DNA from: a bacterium
GTDB taxonomy: Bacteria > Bacteroidota > Ignavibacteria > Kapaibacteriales > UBA2268
NCBI GenBank assembly: GCA_024711295.1
Contig: JANJTB010000040.1
Span: forward strand, 1-64,000
Length of the DNA stretch: 64,000 nucleotides
Direction: 5' to 3'
Shown: positions 1-8,569 of the stretch, piece after piece
How positions within the stretch are numbered: the stretch's first letter is position 1
Layout: each line of letters begins with the position of its first letter
Translations under genes and position numbers: made by a program
Notes under the pieces: model-generated
Told to the model about the DNA's origin: nothing
Seen by the model: only the letters and a program-made list of their open reading frames with translations
The model's database searches: none

Positions 1-490
1 ATTCCTCACCAAAAGCACCATTCATATAATATTCCCAGTTATGAGCAAAACTTTGTTGTTCGGTACCGTCATCTCCATGCGGACTTACCAAAAGTCACTT
101 TTGTTCTCGCTGCCCTGCATGGTTGTATTTGTAGCCCCAAATCCATTTCGTTGCATCAAGTGTGGGATTCATTTGGTCTAAACTATCGTTATAAGAACTG
201 CCATAAGCATCAAGATTATCCTTAGTATATTTTATCAACTGACCGCTACGGTTGTATGAATATGAATCGCTCGTAACAGTAAATGTAGTATTCCTTGTCT
301 TTACTTTCTGAAATATTTGTCCTGTGGGGGTGTATGTATAATTTGTAGTAAAATCGTCATTATTTGCGGTGTAAGAAATACCAGTCAGGTAGTTGCCGGT
401 ATTATAGCTATATGTATGAATTTCATTTGTATTTACGGTTTTCACTGTTCTGTTTCCGATAATATCATACAACAACTGACACAACAACAA
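1..490 (-). pseudogene. RHS/YD-repeat protein fragment, degenerate
   Basis: The reading frame encodes tandem YD/RHS-type repeats (patterns such as YDIIGNRT, YTPTGQIF, YSYNRSGQLIKY, YNHAGQREQK), as in large secreted RHS polymorphic-toxin or wall-associated proteins. It is broken. An in-frame TGA lies at 95-97, exactly where relatives continue with K-R-L, and the same frame goes on coding recognisable RHS sequence (LLVSPHGDDG, HNWEYYMNGAFGEE) to the window edge, so a single Arg-to-stop change is the simplest reading. At the 5' side an in-frame stop sits at 500-502, and only a TTG at 490 could start it. It is therefore truncated at both sides compared with RHS proteins of a thousand residues or more. 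Most likely an RHS 3'-end relic or orphan tip. Confidence 0.7.
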
Positions 491-564
491 CTCTTTATTT
501 TATTTATTATGAACAACTTAGCAATTTATTAATATCATATTTTGGTTTATTATTTTTAACTAAA

Positions 565-1401
565 CTAACCAAGCTCGAAAGATGTAATTCCAAAAACTTT
601 CTCCATTTGAATATCTGGTTGAGAAATTGTGTACATTCTTATTGTTTCGAAAACTTTTTTCATTTCGTACCTGTCAGCCAATTTTACCGCCACCTTATTA
701 ATCAGAGAAACATCAAGGTAAATCAGCTCATCAACTGCAATTCCGGACAGAGCTTTGAATAATTCATTCGCAATAATTTCATTATCGGCAAAAAGAGGTC
801 CAATTTTGTAACCTTTTCTGCACTGTCGGATTGTTCCATACCCCATCAGCTTATTTTTTTCGACATAGCAAAAAGTTTTGGAATTTGGTAAATTTATCCA
901 TGCATCAATAAATTTAGTCCTCAGAGCCGGAAAGCATAATCTGTCATAATCGCAAATTTCATTAACAGGTATAGTCGCTGCTAAAACTATATTCTGTGAA
1001 TAATTATACTTGCCACCAATTCCTTCATAACGTGCATTATTGTGTGCATACCTGAACCCAATTCTTTCGTAATTGGAAACTCTTGATAACACGCCATCAA
1101 TACCAATATTATATCCTTGGAGATATTTGAGTGCTTTTCTTGCCAATAACGTTCCGGCAGGACTATTTCTATACTCCTCATCTACAACATAAAAACCGAT
1201 AAAACCATAATTATCGGAATACTTAACAGCAGATATACAACCAACGACTCTGCCATCAATTTCAGCAAGGAAAAATCCGCATGGATCCTGTTGATAAAAT
1301 GCTAATCCGTCCGCAATACCCGGATTCCATCCTTCTTTGTAGGCTAAATATGTAGCAATTTCGAGCTCAGGGAGTTCCATATTCCGAATTGTAATTTTCA
1401 T
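565..1401 (-). CDS. GNAT family N-acetyltransferase (two-domain)
   Basis: A 278-residue cytoplasmic protein. Residues about 1-130 form a GNAT fold with the acetyl-CoA loop region around VVDEEYRNSPAGTLLARKAL and the usual beta4-alpha3 core. The C-terminal half (about 145-270) resembles the Acetyltransf_18 domain that often follows GNAT domains of the YitI type. The acyl acceptor cannot be told from sequence. The start is ATG at 1399-1401. The gene lies 27 bases downstream of the PolX-like gene on the same strand, so the two are probably co-transcribed. Confidence 0.85.
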   Translation of the reverse strand: MKITIRNMELPELEIATYLAYKEGWNPGIADGLAFYQQDPCGFFLAEIDGRVVGCISAVKYSDNYGFIGFYVVDEEYRNSPAGTLLARKALKYLQGYNIGIDGVLSRVSNYERIGFRYAHNNARYEGIGGKYNYSQNIVLAATIPVNEICDYDRLCFPALRTKFIDAWINLPNSKTFCYVEKNKLMGYGTIRQCRKGYKIGPLFADNEIIANELFKALSGIAVDELIYLDVSLINKVAVKLADRYEMKKVFETIRMYTISQPDIQMEKVFGITSFELG

Positions 1402-1428
1402 TTGTGCACCATAAATATTTATAACACT

Positions 1429-1926
1429 TTATTGAATTTGATCGAAATCAATTTTTCTGCTTTTGTAATCAGCATTATTGATGATTTGCTCTATAGAATT
1501 TTTTATTTTCCCGGCGGAGCTGACTGTAAATCCCTTCAAAGATTCTATTCTGCCGTTATCGCAAGCTTCTGACAACATCTCAAGTGTGGATATACCTGTT
1601 TCAAGATAGATTTGGAGCACTTTCTTGGGTCCCAAACCTTCAACTTTTAAAAAATCAATTAATCCTTCGGGTACTTCTTTAGTCAGGTTGTCATAATATT
1701 TTAAATTGCCGTTTAGAGTAAATTCCGTGATTTTTTCAGAAAGAGCTTTGCCGAATCCCTTTATCTCAGATATTTTACCATCTGTTACTAATTGTTTAAT
1801 ATCTAAGTTGTCGCGTTTAATGACCTCAGCTGCATTTGAATATGCAGAAAATTTAAAGTAACTTTCCCCTTTGATTTGAAGTAACAGAGAAATATTTGTC
1901 ATTAACTTAATAATTTCTTCGTTCAT
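1429..1926 (-). CDS. Stand-alone DNA polymerase X N-terminal-like helix-hairpin-helix protein
   Basis: A 165-residue protein that matches the N-terminal 8-kDa plus fingers part of bacterial family X DNA polymerase (PolX): FSAYSNAAEVIKR early, then IKGFGKALSEKI (helix-hairpin-helix 1), VEGLGPKKVLQIYLE (helix-hairpin-helix 2) and a third degenerate HhH near LKGFTVSSAGKI. Bacterial PolX is about 570 residues and continues with a palm polymerase domain and a PHP 3'-5' exonuclease. Neither is present, and the frame closes with a normal stop. This looks like a DNA-binding module without polymerase. It could act on gapped DNA or be a truncated PolX. It is preceded by a good promoter (1996-2025). Confidence 0.75.
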   Translation of the reverse strand: MNEEIIKLMTNISLLLQIKGESYFKFSAYSNAAEVIKRDNLDIKQLVTDGKISEIKGFGKALSEKITEFTLNGNLKYYDNLTKEVPEGLIDFLKVEGLGPKKVLQIYLETGISTLEMLSEACDNGRIESLKGFTVSSAGKIKNSIEQIINNADYKSRKIDFDQIQ

Positions 1927-1995
1927 AATTATTCTTTAATTTTTTGAAAATCTACACACTCAAACACATTTCAAAATTTGAAAGTATGCTGATTG

Positions 1996-2025
1996 CAAAT
2001 TTAACAAAATAAATAAGAACAACAA
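1996..2025 (-). promoter_or_regulatory. Bacteroidota-type promoter for the PolX-like gene
   Basis: On the minus strand the -33 element TTG (complement of 2023-2025) is followed after 19 bases by TAAATTTG (1996-2003), which fits the TAnnTTTG -7 consensus of Bacteroidota primary sigma factor promoters. It overlaps the start of the intergenic region after the SMR gene and leaves a leader of about 60 bases to the ATG at 1926. Confidence 0.5.
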
Positions 2026-2358
2026 CTACTTAGTGACAACCTTTAGACCAATAATTCCGATAACAATCAGCGAAATAAAAAATATTCTCCAGAACTCAGC
2101 CGACTCACGGAACAAAAAAATGCCCAATAATGCTGTACCTACCGAACCGATTCCTGTCCAAACGGCATAAGCAGTGCCCACGGGAAGTGATTTGAGTGAA
2201 AATGACAGAAGCGCCATGCTTATTATAAGGAGGATGATTGTGATGAGTGACCATTTCAGGTCAGTAAAGCCATTTGAATATTTCATGCTAACAGCCCAGC
2301 CTACTTCGAATAAGCCGGCTACTGCGAGAATAATCCAATTTAGGATATTGCTTTGCAT
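2026..2358 (-). CDS. sugE: SMR family exporter, SugE/Gdx type
   Basis: A small four-helix inner-membrane exporter of 110 residues, normal for the small multidrug resistance family. Helix 1 carries the essential glutamate in GLFEVGWAVSMKYSNGF. Helices 2-3 carry LKSLPVGTAYAVWTGIGSVGTALLG, the signature of the SugE/Gdx branch, whose members export guanidinium and some quaternary ammonium compounds by proton antiport. I chose the ATG at 2358 over a GTG at 2373 because it gives the usual N-terminus just before helix 1. I found no guanidine riboswitch in the short upstream region. A homodimeric dual-topology protein is expected, since no SMR partner gene is adjacent. Confidence 0.92.
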   Translation of the reverse strand: MQSNILNWIILAVAGLFEVGWAVSMKYSNGFTDLKWSLITIILLIISMALLSFSLKSLPVGTAYAVWTGIGSVGTALLGIFLFRESAEFWRIFFISLIVIGIIGLKVVTK

Positions 2359-2471
2359 ACTTCTTTTTAACACCTGAATATTAACTTACTTAATATAGTA
2401 CCGATACTTTATTGCAAATGTAATAAATTCGGGTGGATAAAAGCAGCAACATCAATGAAAATAAGTTTGGC

Positions 2472-2819
2472 CTAAGCTTCCATGACTAAATTTAAGAATG
2501 ATTCGGCGGAAACATTTGCCTGAGCCTGTGAACCAAAATTTCTCAAAGATTCTGAGGACATTTCTTCTAAAACAGCAATTGCCTCTCTGTAAGTCTCAAT
2601 TGGTTGATTTTCTAACCTCCCTAAAGGGTGACTATTATCCAACTGAATATTATTAAGCAGCTTATCAATGGCATTGGTTAGCACATCCTTCTGCCAAGTG
2701 CTAAGCTTAATAACTTCGGAGTTATCATTTATTGCCATATTTTTCTTCAGATTATCAACTTTTATTTCTCTTGGGAAATAAGATTCTGCCTGATTCGTAG
2801 ATATTTTTGTAATATTCAT
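2472..2819 (-). CDS. Hypothetical protein with flagellin-like C-terminal helix
   Basis: A 115-residue soluble protein with no signal peptide. The body is helical and polar (KLSTWQKDVLTNAIDKLL). The last 20 residues, around GSQAQANVSAESFLNLV, resemble the C-terminal D0 helix of flagellins (the QAN-x-x-x-x-x-L-x-L pattern). I do not recognise a named family. It could be a small flagellum-associated or chaperone-client protein, but no flagellar genes are adjacent, so the likeness may be chance. The start is ATG at 2819. Confidence 0.5.
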   Translation of the reverse strand: MNITKISTNQAESYFPREIKVDNLKKNMAINDNSEVIKLSTWQKDVLTNAIDKLLNNIQLDNSHPLGRLENQPIETYREAIAVLEEMSSESLRNFGSQAQANVSAESFLNLVMEA

Positions 2820-2938
2820 TTGTTTATTCCTAAAAAATTAGTTATTTTACGTTTGTAATTTTTTTCTTATTTATAATATTGTATTTTTGCAAAAGATATA
2901 CCAAAGAATTTTTAACAAAAAATTATAGGAGTTTAGAC

Positions 2939-3457
2939 ATGATAAGAAATTTACTGATTGCAATTACAACGTTGCTTTTGATAGCATCGTGCGGCCCCAA
3001 GAAAACATATCTTACACCACTTGAAATCGAAAATGAGAAGAATGCGGTTAAGCAAGTTATGAACGATTACCACAGAGCATTCGAAAAGAAAGATTTCGGA
3101 AAGGTAGTCGAGACTCTTGCTGATGAAGTTATTTTCTTTGGTACAGATTCATCAGAAGTTTACAAAACATTTGCTGATTTCAAGAAAGCTATCGAAAAGC
3201 AATGGCAGTATTACGACAGGATACGTTACGGTGATATTGTTGACGAATCAATCCAGATGGATGATAACGGCACTATCGCTACAATTATTTACGGTGTCAA
3301 AGCAGAATATATCAAAGGTGACTCGACTCAGAGCTACTATCTTAGAATCAGCCGTGTGCTGAAGAAAAAGAATAACAAGTGGTTGCTCGCAGGTGGACTG
3401 GTTGGTATTGTTAGAGAAGACGACCCTCAATATCATGCTAACCCAAACGGGCAATAA
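2939..3457 (+). CDS. NTF2/SnoaL-like (DUF4440-type) lipoprotein
   Basis: A 172-residue exported lipoprotein. The start at 2939 gives a clean type II signal peptide ending LLLIASC-G, with the lipidated Cys near residue 18. The frame stays open back to 2879 but that part is not signal-like. The mature part (about residues 28-165) has the cone-like NTF2/SnoaL pattern: VKQVMNDYHRAFEKKDFGKVVETLADEV early, then alternating beta strands ending in WLLAGG. Such domains bind small ligands or act in stress responses, and no catalytic residues can be assigned. A TATTTTTG -7-like box lies at 2882-2889, and a terminator follows the stop. Confidence 0.8.
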   Translation: MIRNLLIAITTLLLIASCGPKKTYLTPLEIENEKNAVKQVMNDYHRAFEKKDFGKVVETLADEVIFFGTDSSEVYKTFADFKKAIEKQWQYYDRIRYGDIVDESIQMDDNGTIATIIYGVKAEYIKGDSTQSYYLRISRVLKKKNNKWLLAGGLVGIVREDDPQYHANPNGQ

Positions 3458-3490
3458 GCAGTTATCTTGAATTGAGAAAATTTTTCGGGG

Positions 3491-3536
3491 TATGCAAACC
3501 TCTTTGATAATTGAAGAGGTTTGTATATTTTTTATT
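3491..3536 (+). terminator. Rho-independent terminator after the NTF2-like lipoprotein gene
   Basis: The inverted repeat CAAACCTCTT / AAGAGGTTTG with a short AT loop is followed by a T-rich tract (3524-3536). It lies 35 bases after the stop of the gene ending at 3457. Confidence 0.8.
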
Positions 3537-3586
3537 TATAAAATATCAAAAGTGATCAGTAATTATTTTTATCAGGGATTATTTTA

Positions 3587-4960
3587 ATGGATAGAGTAGT
3601 ATCTTATATCGAACAAAATAAGCAACGTCATTTGGACGAGCTTTTTGAATTTCTCAGAATTCCAAGTATCAGCAGTGAACCGGATAATGCCTTACATGTC
3701 AGAGAATGTGCCTTGTGGCTGTTGGATAATTTAAAATCAATAGGTATAGAAAATTCGAGATTAATGGAAACACCGGGGCATCCTATTGTTTATGGCGAAT
3801 GGATGAATGCCGGACCCGACGCACCTACAGTATTGATTTACGGCCATTATGATGTTCAGCCGGTTGACCCTCTCGATTTATGGAAATCTAAGCCATTCGA
3901 ACCTGTAATCCGAAACGGCAAGATTTATGGCAGAGGTACATCTGATGACAAAGGACAGGTTTTTGCCCATATCAAAGCTATCGAAACACATTTAGCTGTG
4001 CATGGCAAATTACCCGTAAACATAAAACTACTTATTGAGGGTGAAGAGGAATCCGGAAGTAACCACTTAGAAGATTTCATACATAGCCATAAAGATATGT
4101 TAAAATGTGATACTGTTCTGATATCAGATACAGAGTGGTTTGCCGATGGTTTGCCTTCAATATGTTATAGTCTGCGAGGTATTTCTTATGTAGAAGTGTT
4201 AGTTACCGGACCTAATCGTGACCTTCACTCCGGTACCTATGGAGGTGCTGTTGATAATCCTATACAGGTGCTTGCAGGGATGATTGCCAAACTAAAGGAT
4301 GAATACGGAAGAATTACTATTCCCGGATTTTATGATGATGTGCTTGATTTAACAATTGAAGAAAGAGAAGGATTTAAAAAATTACCTTTCTCTAATGATG
4401 AATATTGCAAAGATTTAGACATTGCAGGTGGCAACGGCGAGTTTGGTTATACTACTCTTGAACGTACATGGGCTCGTCCTTCTCTTGATATTAACGGTAT
4501 CAAGGGTGGTTATATCGGAGAAGGAGCCAAGACAGTATTGCCCTCAATAGCAAGTGCAAAAATTTCAATGAGACTCGTACCTCACCAGAATCATCATGAT
4601 ATTTCAGAAAAAATTACGTCATATCTAAATAAGTTAGCACCTCCAACCGTAAAGGTTGAAGTAAATTCATTACATGGCGGAAATCCGGTGCTTGTGCCAA
4701 GAGACAGCAAAGGAGTAACTGCTGCACTTGCTTCACTCAAGTCAGCATTCGGTGTGGACCCGGTTTTTATGAGAGAAGGCGGTTCAATACCTATTGTTAA
4801 TGTCTTCGGGCTAGAGCTTAATGCACCTACTGTATTGATGGGATTGGGGCTCCCGGGCGATAACATCCACTCGCCAAACGAAAGCTTTGCTGTAGATAAT
4901 TTCTATGGTGGTATCAAAGCATCAGCATACTTCTTTGATGAATATTCCAAAATAGTATAA
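3587..4960 (+). CDS. M20 family dipeptidase (CNDP/DapE-like metallopeptidase)
   Basis: A 457-residue cytosolic di-zinc peptidase of the M20 family, closest to the cytosolic non-specific dipeptidase branch. Metal and catalytic residues are all visible: H87 and D89 in GHYDVQPVDP, D120 in GRGTSDDKGQ, and catalytic E154 and metal ligand E155 in EGEEESGS. The lid/dimerisation domain occupies about residues 190-350 (LRGISYVEVLVTG, DLHSGTYGGA). The C-terminal metal His lies near GDNIHSPNES. It hydrolyses di- and short peptides. It is a single-gene unit with its own strong terminator just downstream, and the ATG at 3587 is unambiguous. Confidence 0.93.
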   Translation: MDRVVSYIEQNKQRHLDELFEFLRIPSISSEPDNALHVRECALWLLDNLKSIGIENSRLMETPGHPIVYGEWMNAGPDAPTVLIYGHYDVQPVDPLDLWKSKPFEPVIRNGKIYGRGTSDDKGQVFAHIKAIETHLAVHGKLPVNIKLLIEGEEESGSNHLEDFIHSHKDMLKCDTVLISDTEWFADGLPSICYSLRGISYVEVLVTGPNRDLHSGTYGGAVDNPIQVLAGMIAKLKDEYGRITIPGFYDDVLDLTIEEREGFKKLPFSNDEYCKDLDIAGGNGEFGYTTLERTWARPSLDINGIKGGYIGEGAKTVLPSIASAKISMRLVPHQNHHDISEKITSYLNKLAPPTVKVEVNSLHGGNPVLVPRDSKGVTAALASLKSAFGVDPVFMREGGSIPIVNVFGLELNAPTVLMGLGLPGDNIHSPNESFAVDNFYGGIKASAYFFDEYSKIV

Positions 4961-4969
4961 GATAATAAA

Positions 4970-5011
4970 GGGCTGCCTCATTATTTTGAAGCAGCCCAAT
5001 TATTTTTTTTT
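4970..5011 (+). terminator. Rho-independent terminator after the M20 peptidase gene
   Basis: A GGGCTGC / GCAGCCC stem (4970-4976 with 4991-4997) is followed by a run of T to 5011. It separates convergent genes and has the T-tract only in the plus-strand sense. Confidence 0.9.
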
Positions 5012-5015
5012 GACA

Positions 5016-6281
5016 TTATAATTTTATAAATTCTACTCTTCGGTTGAGAGCTTTTCCAGCAGCAGTTGAATTATCATTTAAAGGTTGAGAATCACCTTTT
5101 CCTGATGACTTAATCCTGCTTGGATTTATTCCAAACTCTTTAACAAGAACTTCCATCACTGCAAGGGCTCTTTTTTCGGAAAGTTTTTGATTGTTTGCAG
5201 AATTGCCATCACTGTCGGTATGCCCTACAATCATAATATTAACACTTTCGTTACTCTTCAAAACGTCAGCAATTGACTTAATCACAGGATATGATTCAGG
5301 TTTGATCTTGTCTGACCCTGTGTCGAAAGTAATTCCGTTGGTAACCAATTTACCTTCTGTAATCAGTTTGCTCCTAGCATCAACAGTACCTTCTGCAAAT
5401 TTAATATTTGATATCAGAAGGTCGAAGTTTTTATCTGTATCAATAAAATATGGATTTAATCTGAAAATGTTGTATGTCTCAGCTTTTGCCATCATTCGCG
5501 GTAGGTCAAAAACCTTCGTTTGATTAACCCAAATTCTGTATCTTTGCTTATTTACACTAATGGAAAAATGAATTGGCTTAGCATGAAATCCCTGAAAGTG
5601 TTTTCCGGAGATTGAGTTGGAAACATCACTGCCATCGCTTGAATAACCATGCACCCATGCTGTAGCAACATCTGCGAATTTTAATTCGAATTCACTCCGG
5701 GCAAGGTTGCGGTCTGCCCTACCATTTATTGCGTCTTTTGGTTCATCTAAGTTAGCAACTTCCAACTTAATTACACCCATAACCTGTTCGGGATATTCTA
5801 AGCTGAAACTACCAATTAGATCAAATTCAATTGTAAAATTTTCGGGGAATGGATATTTAAAGTCAGGTACGTAAATAGCATCATTTGACATTTTAAGCCA
5901 CTTGCCCGAAATCAGGCTTGTAGTTACGACTTCACCTGAGCCGTTTGTATTCCATTTTGCCGGGAAATCGCCAATATTATCCTGAGAAAAGTCGTCATAA
6001 AATATTATTCTCTCACCAGGAATAAAGTCGAACTTGCTGTAAGTCTGTAATGTCGGATTGCTTTGTTGTGAATCACTATCCTTATGATTTTCATTTTTGC
6101 TTTTGGATTTTTCTTCCTCTTCTTCTTCAGATCCCTCTAATGCCTTTTCGAAAGCTTCTTCAGTCTTATTTTCAATTTTCTCTTCCATTTTCCTTTTTAG
6201 TCTTTCACCAATTCCAAATTGTGAGTATATGCTCTCGAAAGCAAAAGAGAAAACAATTAAAAAAATCAATATTTTGTACAT
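5016..6281 (-). CDS. OmpA-family protein with lectin-like middle domain
   Basis: An exported envelope protein of 421 residues. I chose the ATG at 6281 because GGGAG lies a few bases upstream and it gives a clean signal peptide (MYKILIFLIVFSFAFESIYSQ); a longer frame starts at 6317. After the signal comes a very acidic charged coiled segment (EGSEEEEEEKS). A beta-sandwich region of about 200 residues follows (FYDDFSQDNIGDFPAKW, IEFDLIG), like concanavalin-type laminin-G folds. The C-terminal 110 residues are an OmpA peptidoglycan-binding domain (VNIMIVGHTDSDGNSANN-type core and LSEKRALAVMEVL, with RRVEFI at the end). It probably tethers a surface or periplasmic binding module to peptidoglycan. 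Confidence 0.85.
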   Translation of the reverse strand: MYKILIFLIVFSFAFESIYSQFGIGERLKRKMEEKIENKTEEAFEKALEGSEEEEEEKSKSKNENHKDSDSQQSNPTLQTYSKFDFIPGERIIFYDDFSQDNIGDFPAKWNTNGSGEVVTTSLISGKWLKMSNDAIYVPDFKYPFPENFTIEFDLIGSFSLEYPEQVMGVIKLEVANLDEPKDAINGRADRNLARSEFELKFADVATAWVHGYSSDGSDVSNSISGKHFQGFHAKPIHFSISVNKQRYRIWVNQTKVFDLPRMMAKAETYNIFRLNPYFIDTDKNFDLLISNIKFAEGTVDARSKLITEGKLVTNGITFDTGSDKIKPESYPVIKSIADVLKSNESVNIMIVGHTDSDGNSANNQKLSEKRALAVMEVLVKEFGINPSRIKSSGKGDSQPLNDNSTAAGKALNRRVEFIKL

Positions 6282-6651
6282 AATTACTCCCATCAATATA
6301 AAAAATGATATTTTCAAAATTGTTATAAGGTTTGATTATTGTTATTATTTTACAATATTCAATTTTTTTATTCTGAAATAGCTTGAAAAGTTCAATTATT
6401 CTTCAAAGAACTTGATTTTACAGTAAAACTAATACCATTGTGAAGAATGATTTTTCATTTTGAATTTAAGAAAGGTTAAAAATATGTAAAGTTTTAATTA
6501 ATAGTAATTTACATAAAATAAAAGTTTACTCTGTTTCGACATTATATAATAAAATACGGAGGATAAATTCAGTTTTAGAAGTAAAGAAATCGAAGTCGGT
6601 GGTATTGATTACGACCACGAACAATCTGGTTTAACTCTCGGTGGAAAGGTT
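6282..6651. other. AT-rich intergenic stretch, divergent promoters expected
   Basis: This lies between the minus-strand OmpA-like gene and the plus-strand HNH gene. The last 100 bases (6553-6651) are open in the HNH frame and probably coding. A strong Shine-Dalgarno-like GGAGG is at 6558-6562. I see no RNA or repeat in the rest. Confidence 0.4.
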
Positions 6652-7140
6652 TTGGTACTCAATCAAAGCTACGAACCCATCAGTATTTGCTCAGCAAGAA
6701 AAGCGATAGTACTGTTATTATTGGCAAAAGCTGAATTAATTGCAGAAAAATCAGGTAGAAAAATCCATACTATACGTACAAGTTATGCTTTTCCAAGTAT
6801 AATTAAGTTGTCTTCGTATATCAGAATACCTTTTAAGAACGTTGAGCTTAGCAGAAAAAATATCATTCGTCGTGATTCAAATAAGTGCCAATACTGTGGC
6901 AGAAAATCGGTTGAGATGACTATGGACCATATTATTCCCAAATCAAGGGGTGGCCTAGAGTCTTGGGAAAATTTAGTTACTGCTTGTGTTAAGTGCAATA
7001 ATATCAAGGGCAACAGAACACCCGAAGAAGCAGGGATGAAATTACTCAGCAATCCGCGTAAACCTAATCATATTATGTTTCTCAAGCAGCACATCGGCAA
7101 TATTGACCAAGCGTGGAGACCATTTCTTTTTATGGATTAG
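6652..7140 (+). CDS. HNH endonuclease family protein
   Basis: A member of the small HNH nuclease family found across Bacteroidota and Cyanobacteria. An N-terminal KVLVLNQSYEPI element is followed by a zinc-binding HNH domain with C-x2-C (CQYCG), the DHIIPKSRGG active-site His motif, ENLVTAC-x2-C and the second His/Asn region. Its function may be in DNA repair or restriction, and the substrate is unknown. The start is problematic. TTG at 6652 is the only standard start, yet the same frame is open back to 6553 and reads like protein (KEIEVGGIDYDHEQSG). GGAGG at 6558-6562 sits just before codons that include no ATG, GTG or TTG. The true N-terminus is probably upstream and uses a rare or mutated start. 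Confidence 0.85.
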   Translation: MVLNQSYEPISICSARKAIVLLLLAKAELIAEKSGRKIHTIRTSYAFPSIIKLSSYIRIPFKNVELSRKNIIRRDSNKCQYCGRKSVEMTMDHIIPKSRGGLESWENLVTACVKCNNIKGNRTPEEAGMKLLSNPRKPNHIMFLKQHIGNIDQAWRPFLFMD

Positions 7141-7153
7141 AGTTGAAAATCTG

Positions 7154-8491
7154 TTACAGTGGAAGTGAGAATGTAAATTTGCTGCCTTCGCCCACTTTAC
7201 TTTTCACATCTATTCTGCCACCCAAAAATTCTGCCGCCTTCAATGCTATTGAAAGCCCGATCCCTGTACCTTCGTAAGGGCGACTAATGGAAGAATCAAC
7301 CTGAAAGAATTTTTCAAATATCTGTTTATGATGTTCTTCATTAATTCCTATTCCCGTATCTTCAACAAAGAACTCAACTTGATCGCCTAAATAGTTATAA
7401 CCAAATGTAATTACGCCTTCATCCGAAAATTTAACAGCATTGCTTAACAAACAATCCAGAACTAATGTAATCATTTTTTTATCGCACGTAACTTCAGCAA
7501 TTGCATTACTTTCAGGAATTTTCACTTCAAGCTTCTGACCTGAATAATAAACAGTCCTTTGATAGATTTCCAGTATATCATTAACCAGTTTTACAAGATT
7601 AATATTTTCAGGTTTAGGTTTTATCACACCTGATTCCATTTCAGAAAGAACGATGAGGTTGTCCATTGTAGTTATAAGTCTGTTGCTACCTTGCTGAACA
7701 TACTTACTATACTTGCTTGCATCACTTTCACTGATAGTTTTGTCTTCCAAAAGATTGAGATATCCTACCATCCAGTGAATTGGAGTCCGAACTTCGTGAG
7801 AAATATTTTGTAAGAAAGCAGCAATCAATTTATTGCTCAGTTCAGCTTGTTCCTTAGCTTGTACTAAATCTTCCAAATATTTCTTTTTTTCTGTAATATC
7901 AACAATCATCACATGACGCGCTGCAATTTCATTAAATATTACAGCATGTGAGTAAACATCTACAAATATTACATCACCACTTTTTGTTCTGTGTTTCCAA
8001 TTGAATGAAATCTGATAATCTTCGGTATGCTCAATGAGATTTTCTACCAACTTTGGAACTTCGTCACTTGGTCGAATATCTTTAAGTGTCATTTTCAAAA
8101 ACTCTTCTCTGGTAAAACCATATTTCTTGATTGCAGCATCATTTACTTCTATAAATCTTAAAGTATTAATTTCGTATATCCACATAGGAGCAGGATTGTG
8201 CAAAAATAATAAACTGAAGCTGTTCTTTTGTTCATTTAATTGCTGATTCAAAATATGCTCTTTTTCGATCTTTTGATTGAGTTTAGACACTAAATTATAA
8301 ATTAGGAAGAAAATAATTCCTGTAGTTATCGAAACAAAACCAAACCCTTTGAAAGTCTGAATTTGGGTAAGTACATCTTTGTCTGAGCTTAACGTCGAAA
8401 TGATGGTATCAGATAAATAAATATACAGAATACTTACTAAAAAATAAATTCCTGAAAATACTATTGCAGAGTTTCTTGGCTTAATCTGCAT
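7154..8491 (-). CDS. PAS domain sensor histidine kinase
   Basis: A 445-residue inner-membrane kinase. Two transmembrane helices (about residues 8-28 and 48-68) enclose a short periplasmic loop. A PAS domain follows (about 92-200, FLHNPAPMWIYEINTLRFIEVN). HisKA has the phosphoacceptor H232 in SHEVRTP. The HATPase domain has its N box near LLSNAVKFS, G1 in DTGIGI and G2 in GTGIGLSI. The N-terminal membrane segment resembles that of the kinase at 20343-22013 (IYLSDTI compared with IVFSDTI), so the two are likely paralogues. It lies 78 bases downstream of the B12 operon without a visible terminator, so some read-through is possible. No cognate regulator is adjacent. Confidence 0.93.
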   Translation of the reverse strand: MQIKPRNSAIVFSGIYFLVSILYIYLSDTIISTLSSDKDVLTQIQTFKGFGFVSITTGIIFFLIYNLVSKLNQKIEKEHILNQQLNEQKNSFSLLFLHNPAPMWIYEINTLRFIEVNDAAIKKYGFTREEFLKMTLKDIRPSDEVPKLVENLIEHTEDYQISFNWKHRTKSGDVIFVDVYSHAVIFNEIAARHVMIVDITEKKKYLEDLVQAKEQAELSNKLIAAFLQNISHEVRTPIHWMVGYLNLLEDKTISESDASKYSKYVQQGSNRLITTMDNLIVLSEMESGVIKPKPENINLVKLVNDILEIYQRTVYYSGQKLEVKIPESNAIAEVTCDKKMITLVLDCLLSNAVKFSDEGVITFGYNYLGDQVEFFVEDTGIGINEEHHKQIFEKFFQVDSSISRPYEGTGIGLSIALKAAEFLGGRIDVKSKVGEGSKFTFSLPL

Positions 8492-8569
8492 TTTTAAAAA
8501 TACTTTTATGAATGTGGCACCAGTTAGTTCCTGTAAAATAAATTATTTTAATTACATATTCAAGAACTT

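Noticed and set aside
2359-2471. Guanidine riboswitch before the SMR exporter
   Set aside because: The region is too short and lacks the conserved guanidine motifs.
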